DNA of 64,000 nucleotides, taken from positions 28,062 through 92,061 of the forward strand of contig NZ_MKKE01000013.1 of the NCBI RefSeq assembly GCF_001942305.1, read 5' to 3'. Source of the DNA: Saccharomonospora sp. CUA-673 (GTDB lineage: Bacteria > Actinomycetota > Actinomycetes > Mycobacteriales > Pseudonocardiaceae). A program made the translations under genes and the position numbers. The notes under the pieces are model-generated. The model was given only the letters and a program-made list of their open reading frames with translations, was not told the DNA's origin and ran no database searches. Positions 27,254 to 35,801 of this stretch are shown here, in pieces (the stretch's first letter is position 1; the number at the start of each line of letters is the position of its first letter).

Positions 27254-27577
27254 TCAGCACTGCTCCTCGGGGATGTAGCCGTGTTCGCAGGCGTACTCGA
27301 GCTGCGCCTCGCCGGCGGTGTCGTCGCGTCCCGCGCCGCCGGGGTCCAGGTAGCCCTGGTACTCCTTGCAGTCCGCGTTGAACTCGCCCTGTTCGAGTGC
27401 GCGCTGGCCGCAACCCTCGGCGACGTCGGGCCCGCCGCGCGGCGCCGGTCCGTCCGATGTGGACGGCTGCTGGGATGTCGTGGGCGCCGGCGCGGGTTCG
27501 GTGCTCTCGTCGTCACCGCACGCGGCCGTCAGTCCTGCCGCCGCCAGCAGCGCGATCGCCGCAACCCACGTCCTCAT
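27254..27577 (-). CDS. Small putative lipoprotein
   Basis: A 107-residue protein starting MRTWVAAIALLAAAGLTAAC: a short basic N terminus, a hydrophobic stretch and the lipobox LTAAC with the lipidated cysteine at 20. A proline/threonine/serine linker (DDESTEPAPAPTTSQQPS) leads to a C-terminal half with four cysteines (EGCGQ, ADCKEY, YACEHG and a C-terminal EEQC), probably two disulfides. I recognise no function. The frame opens far upstream but the lipobox fixes the start at 27577. Confidence 0.7.
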   Translation of the reverse strand: MRTWVAAIALLAAAGLTAACGDDESTEPAPAPTTSQQPSTSDGPAPRGGPDVAEGCGQRALEQGEFNADCKEYQGYLDPGGAGRDDTAGEAQLEYACEHGYIPEEQC

Positions 27578-27608
27578 CCGCCTATTGTGAACGTGTCGTG
27601 CTGCGCAG

Positions 27609-28076
27609 TCACAGCCCCTCTGCCGGGTGAGCCACGGCGACTCGGCTGCGCGGGGAGGTCGCCGTCTCCATCGGCAGTTCCGCCCACACGACCTTCCCGC
27701 CCCTCGCGCGGTATTCGACACCCCAGTCGGCGGCCAGTGTCGACACGAGCAGCAGGCCACGGCCGTGCCCGAGTTCCGGTCCGGGGTGCATGAGCACCGG
27801 CGGGCGCGATCCGTGGTCCGACACGGCGATCCGCAGCCGCCCGCCGGCCGCCTGCACCCGCAGTCGCGACGGCGGGCTGCCGTGCACGACGGCGTTGGTC
27901 ACGAGCTCGGTGACCAGCAGCGACGCGTTCTGTCGTGCGTGTTCGTCGACCTCGGGCAGCTGGGCCACCGCGTCGTCGACGGCGTGTCTGGCGGCGGTGG
28001 GGGTATGTACTCCGGGGTGGAGGTCGAGGTCGATCTGGAAGGCATCGGCCGCGACGCGGCTCCGTTCGGTCATCAT
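27609..28076 (-). CDS. RsbW-like ATP-binding protein (anti-sigma factor/serine kinase type)
   Basis: A 155-residue HATPase_c_2 (PF13581) protein. The N-box reads LLVTELVTNAVVHG (about 52-65), followed by LRIAVSDHGSRPP (G1 box) and GHGRGLLLVSTLAADWG (G2 box). Small stand-alone proteins of this class are anti-sigma factors or sensory kinases of streptomycete/mycobacterial type. The start could be either of two adjacent ATG codons (28076 or 28073). It is divergent from a SpoIIE-type phosphatase, its likely functional antagonist in a partner-switching system, although no anti-anti-sigma gene is present in the window. Confidence 0.85.
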   Translation of the reverse strand: MMTERSRVAADAFQIDLDLHPGVHTPTAARHAVDDAVAQLPEVDEHARQNASLLVTELVTNAVVHGSPPSRLRVQAAGGRLRIAVSDHGSRPPVLMHPGPELGHGRGLLLVSTLAADWGVEYRARGGKVVWAELPMETATSPRSRVAVAHPAEGL

Positions 28077-28298
28077 CGCCCGCCCCCCTGGGAACAACGG
28101 CCCTGATTCGAGGGCCACGCACGTCGTGGCCGCGGATTGTTCACAACTTCCGTGTGCCCTGACTGGCGTGTCGGTACACGCGTTCGGTTCCAACTTCTCC
28201 GACTGGGCCGGTCGGGTGTCACCCACTCGGCTAGTTGCGAGACATAACCGCTGGCAGCGGGCATAGTGGAGGCGCGGCGAGGGCGGAGGTGGTACGTC

Positions 28299-29813
28299 GT
28301 GAGCATCGAGCGCGAGCTGAGCGGTCCGCTCAGCGCCGAGCTCGCCAGAGCCGTGCGCGCGGGACGGTTGCCCGCCAGCGCATGGGCGGCCGTGGCGGAG
28401 GTGCTCGAGAGTCTCGATCCCGGCGTTCCCGTCGGCGACGTCGTCGCGTCGCTGTCCGACATCACCGGGGGAGACGTCGGCGACGATCCACGCGCCGACC
28501 TGCCGGATGCGGCATCGGACGAGAGCGTGCACGGCTCCCACTGCCTGCCCGGCGACCCGCGCGAGAACGGCGCGGCGTTCTCGTCGCGCGCGCACGCGGC
28601 CGGCGTCGAGGGCGATATGCCCTGGCAGCGGGGCGTGCGTTCGCGGGCGAGCGCCTGGCACGCCGACATCGACCGCACCACGTTCCTCGACGAGATCAGC
28701 CGCGCCTCGGCGACCTCGCTCAACAGCGCGGAGATGCTCGCCCAGGTGTGCGCGCTCGTGCGCTCGCATCGGCTCGCCGACCGCACCGCCGTGTGGCGGG
28801 CCACCGACGACGGCCTGCGTCGCACGTCGCCGCCGCCGCGCGACGACGGCCCGGCCGAGCGGCCGGACCTCACCGTGCAGCAGGCGCTCATCACCCGCAG
28901 GTCGGTGCGCACCGGCGACCGCAGGCTGAGCGTGCCGCTGCTCGCCGGGCGGCTCGTACTCGGCGTGCTCGACCTGACCCGCGAACGGCGGGAGTTCACC
29001 GCCGACGACATCTCCCTGGCCCACGCCGTGGCCGGTCGCGCCGCACTGGGCCTGCGCAACGCCTACGAGTACGAGCGGGAACACGAGCTCGCCCAGCGGC
29101 TGCAGTACGCCATGCTGCCCACGCTCGCGAGTCTCGATGAGGTCGACATCGCCGCGCGGTACCGCTCGTCGACACGCGGGGTGCACATCGGCGGCGACTG
29201 GTACGACGCGTTCGCCCGGTCCGACGGCACCGTCGTGCTCACGGTCGGCGACGTCACCGGGCACGGCCTCGACGCGGCCGTCGTCATGGGCCAGTTGCAG
29301 AACGCGCTGCGCGCCTACGCGCTCGAGGGGCACGGGCCGGCGTCGTCGCTGCGCCTGGTGCACGAGTTGCTGCGAGAGGGGCGCGGATCGTTGTACGCCA
29401 CGGCCGTCGTCGTCGAGATGCAGCTGCGCACCGGTGTCATCCGGTGGGCCAGCGCCGGACATCCGCCGCCGCTGGTGCAGGACCCGTCGGGAGCGGTCAC
29501 CTACCTCGACGCCGAACACGGGCCGATGCTCGGCGTCGACCCGCGGTGTCGCATCCCCGAGCATCAGCGCTCGCTCGCGCCCGGCTCGTCCGTCGCGTTG
29601 TACACCGACGGCCTCATCGAGCGGCGCACCAGCGACCTCGACGCCGGTATGGCCCGTCTGGCCAGGGTGTTCGAACGTGGCGGCGGGGGCGCGCCCGCCG
29701 AACGCACCGAGACCGTGCTGCACGAGATGCTCGGCGGCACCGACCACGACGACGACGTCTGCCTGCTGCTGTGCCGGTGGACCGGACCGGCCGAGCTGCG
29801 TCGCACCGGCTAG
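28299..29813 (+). CDS. GAF-PP2C (SpoIIE-type) serine phosphatase
   Basis: 504 residues. Residues about 110-260 form a GAF-like sensor domain; the C-terminal PP2C_2/SpoIIE phosphatase domain starts at ELAQRLQYAMLP and has the metal aspartates in GGDWYDAF and VGDVTGHGLDAAVVMGQL, then WASAGHPPPLV, ALYTDGLIERR and DHDDDVCLLLCRW. SpoIIE-type enzymes dephosphorylate anti-anti-sigma (STAS) proteins and release sigma factors. The start GTG 28299 has GGAGG upstream; an earlier GTG at 28266 adds an arginine-rich stretch and no domain. It pairs with the divergent RsbW-like gene. Confidence 0.88.
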   Translation: MSIERELSGPLSAELARAVRAGRLPASAWAAVAEVLESLDPGVPVGDVVASLSDITGGDVGDDPRADLPDAASDESVHGSHCLPGDPRENGAAFSSRAHAAGVEGDMPWQRGVRSRASAWHADIDRTTFLDEISRASATSLNSAEMLAQVCALVRSHRLADRTAVWRATDDGLRRTSPPPRDDGPAERPDLTVQQALITRRSVRTGDRRLSVPLLAGRLVLGVLDLTRERREFTADDISLAHAVAGRAALGLRNAYEYEREHELAQRLQYAMLPTLASLDEVDIAARYRSSTRGVHIGGDWYDAFARSDGTVVLTVGDVTGHGLDAAVVMGQLQNALRAYALEGHGPASSLRLVHELLREGRGSLYATAVVVEMQLRTGVIRWASAGHPPPLVQDPSGAVTYLDAEHGPMLGVDPRCRIPEHQRSLAPGSSVALYTDGLIERRTSDLDAGMARLARVFERGGGGAPAERTETVLHEMLGGTDHDDDVCLLLCRWTGPAELRRTG

Positions 29814-29875
29814 GTTCCGTGCCGTGGAGGGTCCGCCGCGTGCGGACGTCGGATTCCGTCACAGGGTCTAGGTTT

Positions 29876-29894
29876 TTAGCTTAGGCTTGCCTAT
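29876..29894 (+). promoter_or_regulatory. IdeR/DtxR iron box
   Basis: TTAGCTTAGGCTTGCCTAT matches 15 of 19 bases of the DtxR/IdeR consensus (TTAGGTTAGGCTAACCTAA). It overlaps a -10-like TATTTT (29892-29897) that lies 7 nt before the ATG at 29905. Binding of iron-loaded IdeR would block transcription, so the downstream gene should be induced by iron starvation. Confidence 0.78.
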
Positions 29895-29904
29895 TTTGGT
29901 GGTC

Positions 29905-30921
29905 ATGTCTTCTGCACTGCCCCCGATCTCCCGCCGGAGCCTGCTCAGCGGTGCCGCGGCCCTCGCCGCGACCGGGTTCCTGACGGCCTGCGGCCCCAAC
30001 ACCTCCGACGACGCCGACGGCGGTGGCGGTGACGCCTCAGGGTGGTCGTTCACCGACGACCGCGGCGAGGAGATCACCCTCGATCGCACGCCCACCCGCA
30101 TCGCCGGCCTCAACGACGCCATCGCGTCGCTGTGGAACTACGGCATCACCCCGGTCGCCTCGTTCGGCGCCACCGGCCTCGGCGCCGACGTGAACTTCGA
30201 GGGCAAGGACCACTCGCAGGTCACCGAGGTGGGCACCACCTACGGCGAGATCAACCTGGTCCGCCTGCAGGCGCAGAAACCGGACCTGATCGTCGTGCAC
30301 GCCTACCCCGAGGACGAGTCCGGCGAGATCGACCCGAACAAGCCGCTGTTCGGCTTCAAGGACATCAAGCAGCAGGAGGACGCGGCGGCCATCGCTCCCA
30401 TCGTGGCGATCTCCATGACCGGATCCGCCGACAAGGTCGTCGAGCGCACCACCGAGTTCGCCCGCTCCCTCGGCGTCGAACAGCAGCTGCTCGACGAGAA
30501 GAAGTCCGATTACGACGCCGCCCGCGAACGTCTGCGGGAGGCCGCCTCGTCCGGTGTGACCGTGATGGCCGTGGCCGCCTACGAGACCGACGGTGTGCAC
30601 ATCGCCAAGGCGGAGGACGACCCGGCGCTGCGCAGCTACACCGAACTCGGCATGAAGTACCCCGACCCGGGCGGCGACGAGTACTACTGGCGCCAGGCGG
30701 CATGGGAGAACATCACGCAGTTCCGCACCGACGTGGTGCTCTACTCACTGCGCGCGATGAGCGGCGACGACATGCTGAAGCAGCCGACGTTCGCCACCAT
30801 GCCGGCGGCGCAGGCCGGGCAGGTGTATCCGTGGGAGTTCAGCGCCATGGACTACGTCGCCCAGGCCGGCACGATCAACCGGCTCGCCGACAACCTCGAG
30901 GGTGCCCGCCGGGTCGTCTGA
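29905..30921 (+). CDS. Iron-siderophore ABC transporter substrate-binding lipoprotein
   Basis: A 338-residue class III periplasmic binding protein (PF01497, FhuD/FepB type). The N terminus has twin-arginine character (ISRRSLLSG) followed by a hydrophobic stretch and the lipobox FLTAC, so it may be a Tat-exported lipoprotein. Two lobes follow, starting with the usual RTPTRIAGLNDAIASLW and LQAQKPDLIVVHAY. The start is ATG 29905; the TTG at 29887 lies inside the iron box and cannot be used if transcription begins downstream. No permease or ATPase lies next to it, so it must work with a transporter encoded elsewhere. Confidence 0.9.
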   Translation: MSSALPPISRRSLLSGAAALAATGFLTACGPNTSDDADGGGGDASGWSFTDDRGEEITLDRTPTRIAGLNDAIASLWNYGITPVASFGATGLGADVNFEGKDHSQVTEVGTTYGEINLVRLQAQKPDLIVVHAYPEDESGEIDPNKPLFGFKDIKQQEDAAAIAPIVAISMTGSADKVVERTTEFARSLGVEQQLLDEKKSDYDAARERLREAASSGVTVMAVAAYETDGVHIAKAEDDPALRSYTELGMKYPDPGGDEYYWRQAAWENITQFRTDVVLYSLRAMSGDDMLKQPTFATMPAAQAGQVYPWEFSAMDYVAQAGTINRLADNLEGARRVV

Positions 30922-30936
30922 CCGGGTCGTCGAGGC

Positions 30937-32060
30937 TTACGTGGATGCGGAGTCGGCGGACGAGCTGTCCGTGGATTCCGCATCCTTCGACGGTGCGGCC
31001 TTGGGGGCGGGGGAGGGCGTCACCGGCTTGACCGCCGGCCGCGTCGCCTCCGCATCCGACGTGGCCTGGGCCGCGGGCCGCCCCGACGACCCGTTCGTCT
31101 GCGCCGCCTGCGTGGCCCGGGCGGTCTTCGCCGCGTCGTACGACGTCGTCAACGACTCGGGCAGCTCGTCGAGTTCGACATCCTCGTTGTCGATCGCCTC
31201 GAGGGCCGACTCGCCGGCGTGCAGGGCCTCCTCGGCGGCCTTGAGCCGGGCCTTCGCGTCGTTGCGGATCTTCGTGAGCCGCTCGACGACGCTCGTGGCC
31301 TCGCTGGTGCGCCGCTCGGCGTCGGACGTGGCGTCGTCGACGAGCTTCTTGGCCTTCGCGGTGGCCTCGTCCACGAGCCGCTTCGACTCCGTGGTCGCCT
31401 CGGCGATCCGCCGCTCGGCCGCGTTCTTGCTGGCTTCCTTGGTGTCGGCGACGTGCTTCTCGAGCGCGGCCTTCTCCGCGGCCGTCTTCTGGTCGAATTC
31501 CTGCTCGATCGTGCGGCGCTTCTGCTCGGCAGCCTTGTCGAGCCGTTCCTGACGCTCGGCCGCCTCGGCCGTCATGCGCTCGACGTCGGCCTTCGTGGCG
31601 GCCAGAGCGTCGGTGTGCTCGCGTTGCAGTGCCTCGGCGTGCGTGTCGAGCGTCTCGACCAACTTCATGTAGCGCTCGTGCAGCTTCTTCGAGACCTCGC
31701 CGCTCTCGGCCCACGTCTTGGTCGCTGCCTCCTCGGCGCGGCCGACGATCTCCGCGGCACGCGTGTTCGCGAGCTCGATCGTGCGCTGCATGCGCTCGTC
31801 GAGGTCCTCGGGCCGCTCGGGCGGCTTCTTGAGCTCCTCGACCCGGTTCTGCAGCCGCGACACCTCGCGGCGGGCGTTCTCCAACTCGCGCGAACTCGTC
31901 GTCAGCCGGGCGTTCGCGTTGTCGCGATCGGCGATGATCCGCTGGATCTGAGCTCGAGGTGTTCGACGTACTGCAACACCTGTGTGCGGTCGAATCCGTG
32001 CCACGCCTGGTTGAATTCCCGCCGGAGCGGCAGCAGCCGGTTGTCGTGCTCGGAAGCCAT
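30937..32060 (-). CDS. DivIVA-like coiled-coil protein (frame-broken by one base)
   Basis: The N terminus (EFNQAWHGFDRTQVLQYVEHLE, residues about 15-36) matches the DivIVA pattern in which a short domain with a GFD/GYD turn precedes a coiled coil. A one-base loss near 31953 (HLE then AQIQRIIADRDNANARL) splits the frame; repair gives exactly 375 codons. The long middle (about 40-290) is a nearly uninterrupted coiled coil rich in A, E, K and R with heptad spacing, and the tail is proline/alanine/serine-rich. Such proteins scaffold polar growth or septation in actinobacteria. It is probably a paralogue and not the essential Wag31/DivIVA itself. Confidence 0.75.
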
Positions 32061-32128
32061 ACCCCAGACCGTACCCGCGCGCCGCCCCGATGTGGTGACA
32101 GGACCGCCGGTGGACCGGTCACAACCAT

Positions 32129-32851
32129 TCAGCCCGACACCGGCTCGGCGACGACCACGCGGTTCTCCTCGTACCCGGTGTCGCCGCCCTCCCAGCGTCC
32201 GCCGCAGGTGACGAGCACGGCGCGGTGCGGGCCGCTCTGTCCGAACAGCTCGCTGGAGCGCTCGGGCACCTCGTCCTTGTGCAGCGTGAGGATCTGGGAG
32301 ACCTCGTAGCGCCACTTCTGTCCCTCGGCATCGGCCACGGTGATCCGCTCGCCGACCTCGACGTCCCACAGCTCGGAGAACGGCCCTTCGCGGCCCTGCC
32401 AGTTCACGTGGCCCGCGAACACGCTCGCCCCGCTCGGGGCGTCGAGCCCGGCGCCCCACCACGTCGCCTCGCCGAGGTCCTCCGGGATCGGCAGGACCGC
32501 GTTCGGCCCGAGCTCCTTGCGTACGAGCGCGGCCTCGCCGCCGTCGGGCAGCCGGATCGTGCCCGGCTGCTGTCCGCTCGGGGCCGGCTCGACCGGCTCC
32601 GAACGCGGCTGCGTCGGTTCCTGCTGTTCGTCCTCGGGCGGCGCGGGCTCCGGCTCCGGGGCGGGGCGCTCGTGGCCGCGCTGCACGGGTTCGGCCGGCG
32701 CGTGCCGGGGAACCTGCTCGGCGGGGTGGGCGCTGCCGGCGACGGCGTCGGTGGGCGGCATGAGCACCGCCGCGACCACCAACGCCTGCGCCATCAGCAC
32801 CGTGGCCACCCCGAACAGGTACCACGTCGCCCGGGTACGCCGATCACTCAT
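32129..32851 (-). CDS. Class F sortase
   Basis: A 240-residue transpeptidase that would anchor surface proteins. An N-terminal transmembrane anchor (residues 10-32) is followed by a proline/glutamate-rich linker (45-95) and the sortase barrel. The catalytic triad is visible: His in VFAGHVNW, Cys in VLVTCGGRW and Arg in ENRVVVAEP. The spacing and the TCGG context match class F sortases of actinobacteria. It lies 13 nt downstream of a secreted protein with a C-terminal membrane anchor, its likely substrate. Confidence 0.92.
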   Translation of the reverse strand: MSDRRTRATWYLFGVATVLMAQALVVAAVLMPPTDAVAGSAHPAEQVPRHAPAEPVQRGHERPAPEPEPAPPEDEQQEPTQPRSEPVEPAPSGQQPGTIRLPDGGEAALVRKELGPNAVLPIPEDLGEATWWGAGLDAPSGASVFAGHVNWQGREGPFSELWDVEVGERITVADAEGQKWRYEVSQILTLHKDEVPERSSELFGQSGPHRAVLVTCGGRWEGGDTGYEENRVVVAEPVSG

Positions 32852-32864
32852 GGCGGTTCACCCG

Positions 32865-34349
32865 TCAGAACCCGGACTGGCGACGGTGGACGGCGAACCC
32901 GGCCGCCGCGGCCACGAGAGCGGCGAGCCCGCCCATGCCGGCGAGCGCGCCGACGGGCGTCGACGTCGTCGTGGCGCCCTGCGCGACCACCGCGTCCGCG
33001 TGACCGGCCGGGATCACCTTCGGCACCTCGTCCGGTTTGTTGTCGATCGTCAACGTCAGCGTCTCGCCCGCGGTGACCTCGCCGCACGCCGACGGCGGGT
33101 TGTCGGGGTCGAACGCGTCCGCGTAGCCGTTGGGCGGACTCACCTCGACGATGCAGATCTGCTGCGGCGTCCGCAGGTTCTCGATCTCGGCCGCACCGCG
33201 GTCGCCCTCGGTGGTCACGACGGCCGGTCGCCCGTCCTCGCCGGTCAACGGCTCGCCGTCGTCGCCCGTGGCGGGCGATTCCCTGTCCTCCCCGGTGATG
33301 CGCAGCGGCACACCCGCGATGCCCTCGCCGGTGTCGGCGTCGACCTTGGTCACCGCGACCGCGCCCGGCGCCGTCTTCGCGGTGCCGCTGGCGCTGGCGG
33401 TCAGTTCCTGCTCACCGCCGGTCGAGACCACCCGCTGGGTGTCGGCGGTGACCGGGTCCTGCACGTACGGACGCGGCGCCGGGGCCGACAGCGACGCCGT
33501 CACCGACGGCTCCTCGCCGGTCGGCGTCACCGCGAACGTGGCGGTGCCGTCCTCGCCGGTCGTGATCGGCTCGCTGCCGACGTCGGCGCCCTCGGCCGAC
33601 AGCGTGATCGGCACGTTCGGCACACCGGTGCCGGCGGCGTTGGTGACCGACACGCTCCACTCGCTCGCCTCGCCGATGGTCTGCTGCTCCTCGGGGGCGG
33701 TCACCTCGGCGGTCCACGGGCCGCGGTTGGCCTCGGCGTCCGTGCGCAGCCGGTCGACGGCCTCCTTGGCGCCGTCGGGCAGCTTGTCGAACTGCATGTC
33801 GACGTCGTAGCCGATCCGGTCGAACGGCAGGCTCGGGTCGAGGTCGGCCGGGGTGCGCGGCGCCGCGGTCCACGAGTGCAGCAGGTGGGCGAGGGCGGCT
33901 GCCTCGTCGGCGTCCTGCGTGTCGCCGTGACGCAGCAGCAGGTAGGAGATGTTGGCCGCGATGTCCTCGGGGATCGGGTCGCCCCACTTGGTCAGCAGCT
34001 CGTCGCCCGGCTGGTACTGCTCGTCGGAGTCGGGCGCCTTGAGCGCGAACTGCACGCAGAACACCTGCTGGCCGCCGACGATGTAGGAGCCGACCCAGTC
34101 GTGCTCGCGGTCCTGGCCGCCGTAGGGCTGGCCCGGCGTCGTGCGGTGGCCGGTTCCCTCCTGCACGTCCGCCGACGCCGCCGGGGCGGTCACGACCAGC
34201 GAGAACGCGGTCAGCAGCATCGCCATCAGCAGGCGCAGGGCGGTGGCAGGCAGGGTTCGGATCGATCTGGTCGGTCTGGCGGTGCGCGGTTCCTCGCGTG
34301 AGCTCGACGAGGACCGCGAGGTGCCGGGTGCGCTCGGGATACGCGCCAC
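32865..34349 (-). CDS. Sortase-associated surface protein with thioester-like and SpaA/Cna_B-like domains
   Basis: 494 residues. A long basic N terminus and a signal peptide (LLMAMLLTAFSLVV...ASA) are followed by a domain with QQVFCVQF and AALAHLLHSW, resembling Cys-Gln thioester adhesin domains although the usual partner Gln is not obvious. Next are an Ig-like repeat (WSVSVTNAAGTGVPNVPITL) and a prealbumin-like SpaA/Cna_B domain (VAVTKVDADTGEGIAGVPL to IVEVSPPNGYA) with candidate isopeptide Lys and Glu. The C terminus has VIPAG, a hydrophobic helix and HRRQSGF, a sorting signal without canonical LPXTG. Start GTG 34349 has AGGGGGA upstream. The class F sortase gene follows after 13 nt. Confidence 0.75.
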   Translation of the reverse strand: MARIPSAPGTSRSSSSSREEPRTARPTRSIRTLPATALRLLMAMLLTAFSLVVTAPAASADVQEGTGHRTTPGQPYGGQDREHDWVGSYIVGGQQVFCVQFALKAPDSDEQYQPGDELLTKWGDPIPEDIAANISYLLLRHGDTQDADEAAALAHLLHSWTAAPRTPADLDPSLPFDRIGYDVDMQFDKLPDGAKEAVDRLRTDAEANRGPWTAEVTAPEEQQTIGEASEWSVSVTNAAGTGVPNVPITLSAEGADVGSEPITTGEDGTATFAVTPTGEEPSVTASLSAPAPRPYVQDPVTADTQRVVSTGGEQELTASASGTAKTAPGAVAVTKVDADTGEGIAGVPLRITGEDRESPATGDDGEPLTGEDGRPAVVTTEGDRGAAEIENLRTPQQICIVEVSPPNGYADAFDPDNPPSACGEVTAGETLTLTIDNKPDEVPKVIPAGHADAVVAQGATTTSTPVGALAGMGGLAALVAAAAGFAVHRRQSGF

Positions 34350-34740
34350 GGGAGTCCCCCTATGGGTGACGAACGCGCGCCGGACGAGTGTGCCCCCAGA
34401 ACCCCAGAGCTTCTGACGAACGGCGACCACCCGACACGATGAGTCGGGCTCGGGCCGACCCGGTCGTGTCGATTGCGTGGTGCCGCGTACACCCGACCGC
34501 GCGTTCGGTAACGGATCGGATACGGTTCGTGATCCTCGCCGGTAGAAGGGGTGTACGGCAATCGGCCACTTGAGTGGATGTGGATCCGTGACAGGCTGTG
34601 ACCCGCAAGGAAAATGTGGCGAGGCCCCACCACTCACTCCGGGGATTCGCCGGTAAAGTCGACTTTACCGACCTACGGGAACCGGCCGGCGCGTGCGGTC
34701 GTTACACCCATTGCAAGGCCAGTAGATCCAGGAGGATCAG
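34350..34740. other. Divergent promoter region between surface-protein and Bax-inhibitor genes
   Basis: 391 bp without a credible gene. It holds the promoters of both divergent genes, the 20-bp perfect palindrome at 34651-34670 and a GGAGGATCAG ribosome-binding site just before 34741. A minus-strand frame runs through it but has no family resemblance before GTG 34349. Confidence 0.6.
34651..34670. promoter_or_regulatory. 20-bp perfect palindrome upstream of the Bax-inhibitor gene
   Basis: CGGTAAAGTCGACTTTACCG is perfectly self-complementary, AT-rich at its core and stands in GC-rich surroundings, 70 bp upstream of the start at 34741. It looks like a repressor operator. The binding protein is unknown. 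Confidence 0.5.
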
Positions 34741-35558
34741 GTGCGAACCTCAAGTAACCCCGCCTTCCGCAACCTGCCGCAAAGCGCAGGGGCACAGGCG
34801 CCCTACGCGGGCTTCGAGCAGCCCCAGGGCGGTGTGCCCGGTTCCGGGACGCCGCAGGCCCCGTCGGGCCAGGCCGACCGGCCGATGACCCTCGACGACG
34901 TCGTGATGAAGACCGGCATGAGCCTGGGCGTCACGCTCCTCATCGGCACCATCACCGCGATCTGGGCCCAGGGTCAGATCGCCGCCGGTGCGATGGGCTC
35001 GGTCACGGGCGCCATGATCGGCGGCATGATCGTCGGCCTGATCATCTCGCTGGTGATCATCTTCAAGCAGATGGTCAGCGCCCCGATGACGCTCGCGTTC
35101 GCCGCGGCCGAGGGTGTGTTCCTCGGTGCCATCACCGGTGTCTTCGAGATGATGGTTCCGGGCGTCGCGCTGCAGGCCATCGCCGGCACCGGTGCGGTGT
35201 TCGTGGTGATGCTGATCGTCTACAAGACGGGCGCCGTCAAGGTCACCCCGAAGTTCCAGAAGTGGATGATCGGTGCCGTCGGCGGCGTCGCCATCCTGAT
35301 GCTGATGAACCTCGTGCTGGGGCTCTTCGGCGTCAACATGGGTCTGCGCGACGGTGGCGGGCTCGCGATCATCTTCAGCATCGTCTGCATCGGCATCGCC
35401 GCCTTCTGCTTCCTGCTGGACTTCGACATGGCCGAGAAGGCCATCCGCGAGGGCGTGCCCGCCAAGTTCGCCTGGTACGTGCCTTCGGCCTGATGACCAC
35501 GCTCGTCTGGCTGTACCTGGAGATCATCCGCCTGCTCACCATGTTGCAGGGCGAGTGA
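34741..35558 (+). CDS. Bax inhibitor-1/YccA family membrane protein (frame-broken by one base)
   Basis: About 272 residues after repair. A cytoplasmic glycine/proline-rich N terminus (1-45) precedes seven hydrophobic helices of the Bax inhibitor-1 family (PF12811, the actinobacterial 'Bax_inhibitor_1-like' type), including FGVNMGLRDGGGLAIIFSI and FLLDFDMAEKAI. The frame breaks at 35481 (AWYV then PSA-stop); one added base gives AWYVAFGLMTTLVWLYLEIIRLLTMLQGE across the junction, the normal family end, and exactly 273 codons. The GTG start is preceded by GGAGG. The molecular role in bacteria is unsettled; calcium leak is known for one homologue. Confidence 0.88.
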
Positions 35559-35588
35559 TCGGGCTCGTCAGTTCCGGCTAGTCCTCCT

Positions 35589-35627
35589 GCGAAAGCCGCT
35601 CGGCCACCGAGGCCGGGCGGCTTTCGC
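35589..35627 (+). terminator. Hairpin terminator after the Bax-inhibitor gene
   Basis: An 11-bp perfect stem GCGAAAGCCGC / GCGGCTTTCGC with a 17-nt loop, 30 nt after the repaired stop codon. Confidence 0.65.
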
Positions 35628-35721
35628 GTGCACGGGGTGTGTGCGGGCAGGCAACGTCGGGATGGGATGCGGCCGGGAAGTCCCGACGAAAGTCGGCGTC
35701 CGGTCGAGTGACGAGAACGCA

Positions 35722-35764
35722 GCTCGGCCCTGTGCCCCACGGGTTCGGGGGCACAGGGCCGAGC
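35722..35764 (-). terminator. Hairpin terminator of the thiolase gene
   Basis: A 17-bp perfect stem (GCTCGGCCCTGTGCCCC / GGGGCACAGGGCCGAGC) with a 9-nt loop, 37 nt beyond the minus-strand thiolase stop. It may also stop transcription from the left. Confidence 0.75.
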
Positions 35765-35801
35765 GGTCACCGGGGTCGGGCGCCTCAGTTGAGGCGCTCG
35801 G

